From Akkermansia muciniphila (lineage in GTDB: Bacteria; Verrucomicrobiota; Verrucomicrobiia; Verrucomicrobiales; V1-33): DNA of 64,000 nucleotides. Under the pieces are notes generated by a model. It was given only the letters and a program-made list of their open reading frames with translations, was not told where the DNA came from and ran no database searches. A program made the translations under genes and the position numbers. The stretch spans positions 27,326 through 91,325 of the forward strand of contig CAMDJM010000009.1 of assembly GCA_945900785.1 (NCBI GenBank), written 5' to 3'. Of this stretch, positions 34,089 to 43,200 are shown one piece after another. The stretch's first letter is position 1. Every line of letters begins with the position of its first letter.

Positions 34089-35429
34089 ATGAAAACACCT
34101 GTTCTTCTGCTTGCCGCCTGTGCCCTGGCAACGCCCCTGCCGCTCCGGGCGGAATCCGCTGCCGTCGCCCAGCCCGGGGGCAAACTGCCCGCCGCGCCTG
34201 CGGTTTCCTTTGTGAAAATCGCCGATGGCCTGGTGGATCCCGTCGACGTCACTGCTCCGAAAGACGGCTCCGGCCGCCTGTTTGTCTGCGAGCGCCCCGG
34301 CGTCGTCCGGATCGTCAAAGACGGCAAGCTCCTGGAAAAACCCTTCCTCGATATCAAGGACAAAACCCTCAGTTCCTTCCTCGAGCAGGGGCTCTTCGCC
34401 ATCGAGTTCCACCCGAAATTCAAGGAAAACGGCCTGTTCTACATTTCCTATTCCGATCTATGGTTCAATGGGGCCACCCTGCTGGTGCAATACAAGGTTT
34501 CCGCCAAAAATCCTGACAAAGCGGACATGGACAGCGCCAAGGTGATCATGCAGATCGACTTCCCCTACTGCAATCACCACGGCGGCAAAATGAAATTCGG
34601 GCCGGATGGCTACCTCTACGTGGGCGTGGGCGATGGCGGCTGGGAAGGGGATGTGCTCAGCGCCGGTCAGGATCTCAATCTGCTCCTGGGCAAGATGCTG
34701 CGGATCGATGTGGAAAACTCCACACCGGACCGCGCCTACTCCATCCCGAAAGACAATCCCTTCCTGACGCCTCTCCAGCAGATGACGCTCTTCGGCGTCA
34801 GCGAAAAACAATTCTCCCAGATCCACCCGAAAGCCCGTCCTGAAATCTGGGCCTACGGCATCCGGAATCCCTGGACCTTCTCCTTCGACCGCAAGACGGG
34901 CGACCTCTTCATTGCCGACATCGGCCAAAACCACTGGGAGGAAATCAACGTGCAACCCGCTGTCAGCAAAGGCGGCGAGAACTATGGCTGGAAGTTCATG
35001 TGCGGCAGCCACACCTTCCCGATCGAAGACGAAAAAACCAACCCCCGCGTCGGCGTGCTGCCGATTGCCGAATACAGCCACGTTGATCAGGGTATCTGCG
35101 TCACCGGACTCGGCATCTACCGGGGCACGGAGTATCCCGCTTTGGATGGGATTTATTTCGCCAGCGACTGGGGCACGGGCAAGGTCTGGGGCCTGCAAAA
35201 AAACGCTGCCGGAACCTGGCAGATGCAGGAACTGCTCGATCTGGACACCCCTATCCGCCCCACCAGCGGCGGCGAGGATGAGGCCGGCAATATCTACATG
35301 ACCCACGCCAGCGCCAACTATGGCGGCCCCGTGGATCCTTACACTTCGGAACGTGGTGCCCTCTGGAAACTGGTGCCTGCTGACAAAGTCCCCGCTGGTG
35401 CCGTCACCGCGCCGCTTCAGAAGAAATAA
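34089..35429 (+). CDS. PQQ-dependent soluble sugar dehydrogenase (GdhB family)
   Basis: 446 residues with a signal peptide (TPVLLLAACALATPLPLRA). The six-bladed propeller shows FHPKFKENGLFYISY, HHGGKMKFGPDGYLYVGVGDGG, EIWAYGIRNPWTFSFDRKTGDLFIADIGQ and GGENYGW, all typical of the soluble glucose dehydrogenase/Hhip family that binds PQQ and Ca2+. It would oxidise a sugar or aldose in the periplasm. A strong hairpin lies just past the stop, and a cupredoxin gene follows 64 bp downstream, which could accept the electrons. The real substrate is not known and some homologues lack PQQ. Confidence 0.85.
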   Translation: MKTPVLLLAACALATPLPLRAESAAVAQPGGKLPAAPAVSFVKIADGLVDPVDVTAPKDGSGRLFVCERPGVVRIVKDGKLLEKPFLDIKDKTLSSFLEQGLFAIEFHPKFKENGLFYISYSDLWFNGATLLVQYKVSAKNPDKADMDSAKVIMQIDFPYCNHHGGKMKFGPDGYLYVGVGDGGWEGDVLSAGQDLNLLLGKMLRIDVENSTPDRAYSIPKDNPFLTPLQQMTLFGVSEKQFSQIHPKARPEIWAYGIRNPWTFSFDRKTGDLFIADIGQNHWEEINVQPAVSKGGENYGWKFMCGSHTFPIEDEKTNPRVGVLPIAEYSHVDQGICVTGLGIYRGTEYPALDGIYFASDWGTGKVWGLQKNAAGTWQMQELLDLDTPIRPTSGGEDEAGNIYMTHASANYGGPVDPYTSERGALWKLVPADKVPAGAVTAPLQKK

Positions 35430-35441
35430 CCGTTGTCCTCC

Positions 35442-35471
35442 GCCGGGCGGTGCGGCTCCGCACCGCCCGGC
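35442..35471 (+). terminator. GC-rich 14-bp hairpin between the sugar dehydrogenase and cupredoxin genes
   Basis: GCCGGGCGGTGCGG (35442-35455) is followed after two bases by its exact reverse complement (35458-35471). There is only a weak T/C stretch behind it. It may be a partial terminator or an mRNA-stabilising hairpin controlling expression of the downstream genes. Confidence 0.4.
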
Positions 35472-35493
35472 TTCCCCCCTTCCCTTTCCTGCT

Positions 35494-36162
35494 ATGATCC
35501 GTCTCCGATGTGCCGCCCTGGCCTTCCTCATCCCGGCCAGCCTGCCCGCTGGAGAACCCCTTCCCGCCACCCCGGCGGCTCCCGCAACACCTGCTGCCGC
35601 CCCAGCCGCACCAGCCGCCGGTCATGAGCACCACGCGGATACCGCCACCGCCAGCGCCGGGCGGAAAATGGAATTGATCGAAGGACTCACCGCAGCCGAT
35701 TTCCTCCGGCTGGGGGCCAAGCCCAACAGCGTCGACCTCACCGTGATCGCGGTGTTCAACGACGAAAACTACGGCATGAACTTTAACGGTTATGCCAAAG
35801 GCGGAGCCCTCTACACCATCCCTAAAGATTGGACGGTCAACGTCACCTTCATCAATCCCAGCCCCGTGCCGCACAGCCTGCTGGTGATTGAAGAGGATTC
35901 GCTGAAAAAGCTCCAGGTGCCGGAGCCCTACTTCAAGGGCGGGGCCGTTCCTGAGCATTTGAAAGGCCTGTCCTATGCCAAAAGCAGCTTCACTTTCACC
36001 GCCGATGAAGCGGGCGACTACGCCCTCGCCTGCGGTTTTCCCGCCCACGCCATGAACGGTCACTGGATCGCCCTGGAAGTCTCCGCCGACGCCAAAGCGC
36101 CCACCCTCAAACTGGGCGAGGCCGATGCCAAGCCGGCCAACCCTGCCCTGCCGCCCAAATAA
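35494..36162 (+). CDS. Sulfocyanin-like cupredoxin domain protein
   Basis: 222 residues with a signal peptide and an Ala/Pro/His-rich spacer. The copper-site segments match the sulfocyanin type: FNGYAKGGALYTIPKDWTVN with PHSLLVIEE (His127) and DYALACGFPAHAMNGHW (Cys180, His185). The position normally holding the axial Met, ten residues after the Cys, is His190 here; Met187 is close by. It would carry electrons in the periplasm, possibly from the PQQ dehydrogenase encoded upstream. The gene ends 11 bp before the MFS gene. Confidence 0.75.
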   Translation: MIRLRCAALAFLIPASLPAGEPLPATPAAPATPAAAPAAPAAGHEHHADTATASAGRKMELIEGLTAADFLRLGAKPNSVDLTVIAVFNDENYGMNFNGYAKGGALYTIPKDWTVNVTFINPSPVPHSLLVIEEDSLKKLQVPEPYFKGGAVPEHLKGLSYAKSSFTFTADEAGDYALACGFPAHAMNGHWIALEVSADAKAPTLKLGEADAKPANPALPPK

Positions 36163-36173
36163 ACCTTCCTGAC

Positions 36174-37508
36174 ATGTCCTTCCTCGACCGCGACGCCACC
36201 ATTGCCCCGCCGGGCTTCAACCGGTGGCTGGTCCCGCCTGCCGCCATTGCCGCCCACATGTGTATCGGGCAGGTCTATGGCTTCAGTGTCTTTAAAAAAC
36301 CGCTCGCCAAAGCTCTGGGCATCACCGCGCCGGGGCCTGGTGACTGGAGTGAAGTCCAGGTCGGCGTCGCCTATTCCATCGCGCTCGTCCTGCTGGGCTT
36401 GTCTGCCGCCTTTTTCGGAAAATGGGTCGAGCGGAGTGGGCCGCGGAAGGTCATTCTGGCCAGCCTTGGCTGCTTCTGCGGCGGCCTCGCTCTATCCGCC
36501 CTCGCGGTGCAGATCCATAGCATTTGGCTCCTTTATCTTGGTTATGGACTGCTCGGCGGCATCGGTCTGGGTTTAGGTTATATCGCGCCGGTCTCCACTC
36601 TCGTGAAATGGTTTCCGGACCGGCCTGGCATGGCCACCGGCATGGCGATCATGGGCTTTGGGGGCGGGGCCCTGATCGGTGCCCCCCTCGCGGAAGAACT
36701 GATGAAACACTTCAGCAGTCCCACCAGCGTGGGAGCCATTGAAGCCCTCCTCACCATGGCCGGACTTTACGCGCTCTTCATGGCCTTTGCCGCGATCATT
36801 ATCCGGGTGCCCGCCGCTGATTGGAAACCGGCCGGGGCCTCCACCGCCAGTCTCCAAAAATCCACCGCCAATGCCAGCCTCCGCGTGTCCGTGGACACCG
36901 CTTGGAAAACGCCCCAGTTCTGGCTGCTCTGGCTCGTGCTTTGTTTCAATGTCACGGCCGGCATCGGCATCCTCGGCCAAGCCTCGCCGATGATCCAGGA
37001 CATGTTCAAGGTCACCCCGGCTGCTGCTGCCGGCTATGTTGGATTGCTCTCGCTCTTCAATCTGGGCGGCCGCTTCCTCTGGTCCTCCATTTCGGACTAC
37101 ACCGGCCGGAAGGGGATTTACTGTCTGTATTTCCTGCTCGGCACCGCCCTTTACCTGCTGGTGCCCTGGACGCAGCAGCAGGGAAATCTCAGCCTCTTCG
37201 TCCTCGTCACCGGCATCATCATTTCAATGTATGGCGGCGGATTTTCCACCATCCCCGCCTATCTGCGCGATCTCTTCGGCAGCTATCAGGTGGGAGCCAT
37301 CCACGGCCGTCTCATCACCGCCTGGAGCATGGCCGCCGTGATTGGACCCCAGCTGGTCGACCGCATTTCCGCTGCCAAAAAAGCCGCCGGCATCCCACCC
37401 GCCGAAAGCTATAACTTCACCCTGCACCTCATGGCCGGCCTCCTCATTGCAGGCTTGATCGCCAACCTGCTGGTCCGTCCCGTTGCGGCCAAATACCACC
37501 TCCCATGA
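36174..37508 (+). CDS. OFA-family MFS carrier (oxalate/formate- or L-lactate-type)
   Basis: 444 residues with twelve predicted helices. The N-terminal part RWLVPPAAIAAHMCIGQVYGFSVF and the MFS loop AFFGKWVERSGPRKVI fit the OFA group; VKWFPDRPGMATGMAIMGFGGGALIGAPLAEEL and AYLRDLFGSYQVGAIHGRLITAWSMAA are further markers. It probably exchanges a small carboxylate across the inner membrane. Its stop overlaps the start of a 43-residue membrane peptide, as in other OFA loci with a small subunit. Confidence 0.85.
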   Translation: MSFLDRDATIAPPGFNRWLVPPAAIAAHMCIGQVYGFSVFKKPLAKALGITAPGPGDWSEVQVGVAYSIALVLLGLSAAFFGKWVERSGPRKVILASLGCFCGGLALSALAVQIHSIWLLYLGYGLLGGIGLGLGYIAPVSTLVKWFPDRPGMATGMAIMGFGGGALIGAPLAEELMKHFSSPTSVGAIEALLTMAGLYALFMAFAAIIIRVPAADWKPAGASTASLQKSTANASLRVSVDTAWKTPQFWLLWLVLCFNVTAGIGILGQASPMIQDMFKVTPAAAAGYVGLLSLFNLGGRFLWSSISDYTGRKGIYCLYFLLGTALYLLVPWTQQQGNLSLFVLVTGIIISMYGGGFSTIPAYLRDLFGSYQVGAIHGRLITAWSMAAVIGPQLVDRISAAKKAAGIPPAESYNFTLHLMAGLLIAGLIANLLVRPVAAKYHLP

Positions 37509-37636
37509 AATCCTCCCCGATCAAAGCCATGGTCTTCTGGCTGGCCGTCATCCTGCCCCTCGGTTGGGGCGTCTACAAATCCGCCACCAAATCCCTTCCG
37601 CTCTTCCAGCAAGCCCCCGCCAGCGCCGGGCGCTGA
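37505..37636 (+). CDS. MFS transporter small subunit (43 aa)
   Basis: A 43-residue peptide with one transmembrane segment, reading IKAMVFWLAVILPLGWGVYKSATKSLPLF. Its start overlaps the MFS stop (ATGA at 37505-37508), so translation is coupled. The WGVYxxxxKxxxLF pattern after a Pro-Leu-containing helix matches the small-subunit family that accompanies OFA carriers. Its role is probably to stabilise or modulate the large carrier. Confidence 0.65.
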   Translation: MKSSPIKAMVFWLAVILPLGWGVYKSATKSLPLFQQAPASAGR

Positions 37637-37784
37637 TGGTGCCAACGTCCGAAAAACCTGGGATCCAGAGCCAATTCCTGAAAGCCGCTTCCCTGGAACC
37701 GGTATCGTTTTCACAAATGGAATATGGCATTTGATCCCTCAATGCAGAATCGACGGCACTTTTCCCTTGGGAATTTCCTTCGGT

Positions 37785-38975
37785 TCAGATGAGTTTCCTG
37801 TGGGGCTCCGCCAAATCAGGGCGGGCACCGGCCGCTTGGATTCCTTCGAGAAAATCCCGGTAGAATTTCACGCCGCGTTCCAGTTCGTCGAGGGAGACCC
37901 ATTCGTCGGCGGTGTGGGCCTGGGCGATGGAGCCTGGGCCGGCGGCGACGGCGGGGATGCCGGCGGCGGCCAGCCAGGCGGCATCGCAAAACCATGGGGC
38001 CCCGGTGAGGCCCTGGCCGCAGGCGGCGAGTTGCTGGACGAAGGGGTTATCCGCCGGGGTATCGAGGGGGGCACAGATGGCGTCTTTTTCTGTAAGGATG
38101 GTGGCCGGGAGCCGATGGGCGGTGAGGAAATCCTGCAGCATCCTGGCAATACCGTGCCGGTGCACTGCTGGGGTGAAACGGATGTCGAGCTGGATGCTGC
38201 AGTGGTCCGGCACGATATTGGTGCGGCTGCCGCCCCGGATAGTGCCCAGGTTGAGCGTGCTGTCACCGAGGACAGGATGGCGGAATTCCGTTGCGGTAAG
38301 GAGCGGCAGAAAATCCTGATAGAGTGCGGAGATGACCGGCTGCATTTTCAGGATGGCATTTTCCCCCAGCTCAGGGCGCGCTCCGTGGGCGGCCTTGCCG
38401 GTGGTGCTCAGACTGCACCAGTAGGATCCTTTGTGCGTGTGCACCACGGCGCATTCGGTGGGTTCGCCGATCAGGGCAAAATCGTAGTCCGGTTCCCTCG
38501 CCGCAAAGTCGCGGGAGCCCCACTGGCCGGTTTCTTCGCCCATGAAGCCGACAAAGGTGATTTCGGCACCGAGATCCGGGATGCGGCTGCCGATTTCCTG
38601 CAGGGCGGTGAGCATGGCAGCCATGGTGCCTTTGGTATCGCAGGCCCCCCGCCCATAGAGGCGGCCTCCGCGGATTTCGGCGGCGAAAGGGTCGATGGTC
38701 ATACCGGCAACACTTACGGTATCCGTGTGCGGAGCGAGCAACAGGCGCGGTTTGCGTTTCCCGTCAGGGGCGGGGTTGGTGGGAAAGCGGCCGATCACAT
38801 TCGGACGTCCGGGGAGCACTTCCTGGTAGGTTACTTTGGCCCCCAGATTTTCCAAAAAGGCTCCAGCGAATCCGGCGCAGGCTTTTTCTCCGGTATGTGG
38901 CGTGCCGGGATCGCCATCCGGATTTACACTGGGGATGGAGACCAACTCGCGGCAAAGGGAAATGACAGGATGCAT
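37785..38975 (-). CDS. M20 family metallopeptidase (ArgE/DapE type)
   Basis: 396 residues. Zinc-binding and catalytic motifs are intact: LLLAPHTDTVSV, YGRGACDTKGTMAAMLTAL, GFMGEETGQWGSRD, FALIGEPTECAVVHTHKGS, and the dimerisation segment ILKMQPVISALYQDF. ArgE deacetylates acetylornithine and DapE desuccinylates succinyl-DAP; sequence alone does not decide between them, though the ArgE-like 400-residue form fits. The ATG at 38975 gives MHPVISLCRELVSIPSVN directly; the longer start at 38996 adds only seven residues. Confidence 0.88.
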   Translation of the reverse strand: MHPVISLCRELVSIPSVNPDGDPGTPHTGEKACAGFAGAFLENLGAKVTYQEVLPGRPNVIGRFPTNPAPDGKRKPRLLLAPHTDTVSVAGMTIDPFAAEIRGGRLYGRGACDTKGTMAAMLTALQEIGSRIPDLGAEITFVGFMGEETGQWGSRDFAAREPDYDFALIGEPTECAVVHTHKGSYWCSLSTTGKAAHGARPELGENAILKMQPVISALYQDFLPLLTATEFRHPVLGDSTLNLGTIRGGSRTNIVPDHCSIQLDIRFTPAVHRHGIARMLQDFLTAHRLPATILTEKDAICAPLDTPADNPFVQQLAACGQGLTGAPWFCDAAWLAAAGIPAVAAGPGSIAQAHTADEWVSLDELERGVKFYRDFLEGIQAAGARPDLAEPHRKLI

Positions 38976-39616
38976 GCTGCCCGAAGCCTGATGCAAAAAG
39001 CCCTGTGATTCCAGCGGAGGTTGAAGGCCTCTTTTTTCCGGGGAATCCCGCTCCCGCTCCCGCTCCCACTCCCGCCCAGGGCTGAATGGCCAACAGGTCC
39101 TTGCCGGGGGCTGGTTGGCCGGTGCAGCGATCGTGAAAGCGGCCGGCCAGGCGGCTGCTCTCCGTGGCGAAAAGGTCCGGGGTGACGCGAACCATGGGGC
39201 TGATAAAAATCAGGTGCACCCCGGGATCGGCCCCCGGGCGGAAGGTGCGGAGCCGCTGGCGGAAGCAGGAAGGGCGGCCAAAACCAGAAGGGCAAGTCAG
39301 AATTACTTTTATAATGGTATTTTTAGTGATTATGGTGAAATTGCAGTCTGGTTTTGACTTAAAACAACCCCCTCAAATGAAGGTGTCTGAATTTTCTGGT
39401 TTTTGCAGCCGATAACGAACTACCCGGAAGGCCGGCTTGGAGGCATGGGAGGCGCTGGGCCCTGGGATACACCGCCGTTCAGCACACCCACGAAATCCGC
39501 ATCCCCGGACTTGCTTCATGGGGCATGCTCCGCTAATGAGTTCACCGCCCGCGCAAACCCCATCGCCCGCCGGTTCGGTGGTTCCCGCGTCAGCACCCCA
39601 TCCTAAACTCTATCCC
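38976..39616. other. 641-bp region without a clear gene; possible decayed minus-strand frame
   Basis: A minus-strand frame around 39070-39230 reads VHLIFISPMVRVTPDLFATE and GRFHDRCTGQPAPGKDLLAI, which looks protein-like. A signal-peptide-like stretch (LALLVLAALPASASG) lies upstream of it in a different phase, as if a frameshift had broken a secreted-protein gene. A (CCCGCT) hexamer tract at 39047-39074 lies in the same area. Nothing supports an intact gene; the last 60 bases precede a c-type cytochrome gene. Confidence 0.4.
39047..39074. repeat. Hexanucleotide tandem repeat (CCCGCT)n
   Basis: Three exact CCCGCT copies are followed by one CCCACT variant and a partial copy, 28 bases in all. 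Upstream of the ArgE-type gene; no function apparent. Confidence 0.6.
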
Positions 39617-40012
39617 ATGAAATTAGCCCTTTCTTTTCTTACAATCGCTACCCTGACCTGTGCGGCCCGCGCTCAGGATCCTGATTTCAAAAAGGACATC
39701 GCCCCGATCCTGGAGGCCTCCTGCCTGAAATGCCACTGCGAAGCCAAAGCCAAAGGCAAGCTCCGCATGGACACCAGGGAATTGGCGATGAAAGGCGGCA
39801 AGGACACCAAGCTTATCGTCGCAGGCAAGCCGGACGAAAGCGCTCTCATCAAGGTCCTCCTCCTCGCCCCCGCCGAAGACGAGGCCATGCCCCCCGAAGG
39901 CAAAGCCCCCCGCCCGGATGCCGCCCAAATTGAACTGCTCAAAAAATGGGTCGCCGCCGGTGCTGTCTGGCCGGATGGCATGACGCTGAAAAGCTCCGAA
40001 GCTCCGAAATAA
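39617..40012 (+). CDS. Small c-type cytochrome of the PSCyt1 type
   Basis: 131 residues with a signal peptide (LALSFLTIATLTCAARA) and a single heme motif CLKCH at 36-40 in FKKDIAPILEASCLKCH. The PSCyt1 pattern continues with KGKLRMDTRELAMKGGKD, PDESALIKVLLLAPAEDEAMPPEG and LLKKWVAAGAVWPDG. It is a stand-alone version of the domain that begins the larger PSD1 proteins and probably shuttles electrons in the periplasm. The ATG at 39617 starts the signal peptide. A strong terminator follows at 40037-40070. Confidence 0.85.
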   Translation: MKLALSFLTIATLTCAARAQDPDFKKDIAPILEASCLKCHCEAKAKGKLRMDTRELAMKGGKDTKLIVAGKPDESALIKVLLLAPAEDEAMPPEGKAPRPDAAQIELLKKWVAAGAVWPDGMTLKSSEAPK

Positions 40013-40036
40013 TTTCTGGATTTTTGGTTTGATTTC

Positions 40037-40070
40037 ACGCCGCGCGGCCTCCTGCCGCGCGGCGTCTTTT
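40037..40070 (+). terminator. Rho-independent terminator of the PSCyt1 gene
   Basis: ACGCCGCGCGGC (40037-40048) pairs perfectly with GCCGCGCGGCGT (40054-40065) around a five-base loop and is followed by CTTTT. It lies 25 bases behind the stop. Confidence 0.65.
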
Positions 40071-40296
40071 GTGTCAGGCCAATACCAGCACTCCCTCCAT
40101 CGCCTCCAGTGGCCCACCCGGGGCTGCTTCCTGGACTTTCCGTCAGGACCAACCGCAAAAGTGCTGTCCCGGGCCCAATCGGGGCCTTTACTCCTGAAGA
40201 AAAGCGCCGGGGTAAACCTGCGTATCAAGAGGATCATTGCTGAAAGCAGCGGTGGTGGCGCTGCGTCCGTATCGCCATTCAACAACAGAATCCCCC

Positions 40297-43200
40297 ATGA
40301 GATTTTCTTCGATAAAAAATACTATTCCCATGATTCCCATGGGGTTGCTGGCGTTGCTGGTGCCGGTTTCTGCTGATGAAGCGGTGGCGAAACATGCTGG
40401 TGGACCAGTGGCAACCCGCGAATCCCCGGCTCTGCCGGTGGCGGATTTGCCGCAGGAGGCGAATGCCCCCGCGCTTCCGCCCAGGGAGGCTCTAACAAAA
40501 TTCCAGGTGGCGGATGATCTGGTCTGGGAACAGGTCCTGGCTGAGCCTTTGATCACGCAGCCGGTGTTTCTCAACTTCGACGCCCGTGGCCGCTTGTGGG
40601 TGGTGGAATACCGCCAGTATCCGGCACCGGCGGGCTTGAAGATGATCAGCCATGACAGCGTGTGGCGCTCGGTTTATGACCGCGTGCCGCCGCCACCGCC
40701 GCATCACTTCAAAGGCGCGGACCGGATTTCCATTCACGGGGATACGGATGGCGATGGCGTATTCGATAGCCACAAAACCTTTGTCGATGGACTGAATATC
40801 GCGACTTCCCTGGAGCACGGACGGGGCGGCATCTGGGTGTTGAATCCACCCTATTTGCTCTTCTATCCTGACGCGAATCAGGATGACGTGCCGGATGGCG
40901 ATCCTGAGGTGCGCCTCGCTGGATTTGGTCTGGAGGACACCCACAGTGTGGCCAATTCCCTGCGCTGGGGCCCTGATGGCTGGCTCTACGGAGCACAGGG
41001 CAGCACCGTCACGGCGAACATCCTGGTGACCGGAGCGGATGGAAAACCGAAGCATGCCAAACCCATTTTTTCCCAGGGCCAGAACATCTGGCGCTACCAC
41101 CCCGAACGGCGGATATACGAGGTGTTTTCGGAGGGGGGCGGAAATGCTTTTGGCTGCGAAATTGATAGTAAGGGAAGGATTTTTTCCGGGCACAATGGCG
41201 GCGATACCCGGGGGTTTCACTACCTGCAGGGCGCGTATTTGCAGAAAGGATTTGAGAAACACGGGCCACTTTCCAATCCCCATGCTTTTGGTTATTTTCC
41301 CGCGATGCCACACGATGCGGTGGCGCGCTTCACCCACAATTTTATCATCTACGACCACGGGGCCCTGCCGGCGCGCTATCAGGGCAAGCTGTTCGGCGTG
41401 GAGCCGCTGCAGGGCCGCATCGTGGAAAGCGAGATCGCTCCTGACGGCTCCTCCTTCCGCACGCATGATCTGGCGCGTCCGGTCACCAGCGGGGACCGCT
41501 GGTTCCGGCCGGTGGATATCAAGGTAGGGCCGGAAGGCGCGGTCTATGTCTGTGACTGGTATGACCAGCAGGTGAATCACTACCGGAATCACGAAGGGAA
41601 AATCGACACCAGCAACGGCCGGATTTACCGGCTCCGGGGCAAAGACAGCCGCGCCAAAAAGCCGGAGGATCTGACCAAACTCACGGGCCCCCCATTGCTG
41701 GAGCAACTGTCGCATCCCAACCGCTGGGTCCGGCAGACGGCGCTGCGGCTTCTGGCCGATCACCCGGATGCTGCGCTCAATCCCGCGCTGAGCGCCAGGC
41801 TGAGTGGCAGCACCGGCCAGATTGCCCTGGAGAGCCTCTGGGCGCTGCACCTTGGCGGCGGCCTGACGGAAGCAGAAATGCTGAAAGCGCTGGATCATGC
41901 GGATCCCTTTGTGCGCCTGTGGACAGTGAGGCTGGCTGGGGATGTGCCCCCGGTATCGGCGGGGATCGCCACCAAACTTGCCGACCTGGCCATTGCGGAA
42001 ACCAATCTGGAAGTGCGGAATCAAGTGGCTGCGACTGCCCAACGCCTCCCGGCACGTGAGGGCCTGGCTATCGTGAAAGGCCTGGCCCGGCATGCCGGGG
42101 ATGTGGCGGACAACCGGATGCCGCTGCTGCTCTGGTGGGCGGTTGAAGCCCAGTGCGCGCAGCATCCTGACGAAGTGCTGCAGCTCTTTGCGGATCCGGC
42201 CTTCTGGCAGCTTCCCATGGTGCAGAGGCATCTGACCGAGCGCACCGCGCGGCGCTTTGCCCTGTCAGGGTCGCGGCGTGACCTGCTGGCCTGTGCGGGG
42301 CTTTTCGAACGGTCTCCCACCGCAGAAGACAGCCAGCGGCTGATGGTGGGTTTTGAGGCCGCCTACAAAGGCCGCACCCTGGCCGGTTTGCCGGATGCTC
42401 TGGTGAGCGCCATGGCGCGGCATGGGGTGGGTTCGGCGGCTTTTGCTCTGCGGCAGGGAGACCCCCGGGCGATCCGCAAAGCCATCCGCGCCGTGACCGA
42501 CGAGACCGCAGCCCGGGAGGAGCGGCTGGAGTTTCTCGGGGTCCTGAGTGAAGTCAGGATCCCCGGTGCCGTGGCCGCCCTGATCAAGGCCTGCATGGGC
42601 GAAGTAAAGGATGACGGCCTGCAAAAGGCGATCCTCTCCGCCTTTCAGAACTACGATGATCCAGCCATCGCCGGGGTGGTGCTGAATGTGTATGCCGCGC
42701 TGGGCCGCGAATCCCTGCCGGTCGCCCAGACCCTGCTGGCCAGCCGCCCGGAGTGGGCGCGGCAATTTGCCCAGGCCATCAACCGTAAAGGCAGCACCTG
42801 GGCGGGCATCGGCGTCAACCCGGAGACCGTTCCCCTGAATATTGTCAGGAAACTAAAGCAGCACCGGGACCCGGAGCTGCTGGCCCTGCTGGAAAAGACC
42901 TGGCCCAACACCGGGAAACCGACCACAGAGGAAATGGAAAAGCGGATCCATCAACTGGCGGGTGTGATCCGGGGTGGAACGGGTGATCCCTATCAAGGCC
43001 GGACCCTTTTTCAAAACACCTGCAGCGCCTGTCACCGGCTCTTTGGCCAGGGCGGTCAGATCGGCCCGGATCTCACGGTGCATGACCGCACGGATCTGGA
43101 ATCCATGCTCCTCGCCACGGTGAATCCCAATGCGGAAATCCGTGAGGGCTTTGAAAATTATTCCGTGGAAACGAGGGACGGACGCTCCCTGACTGGATTC

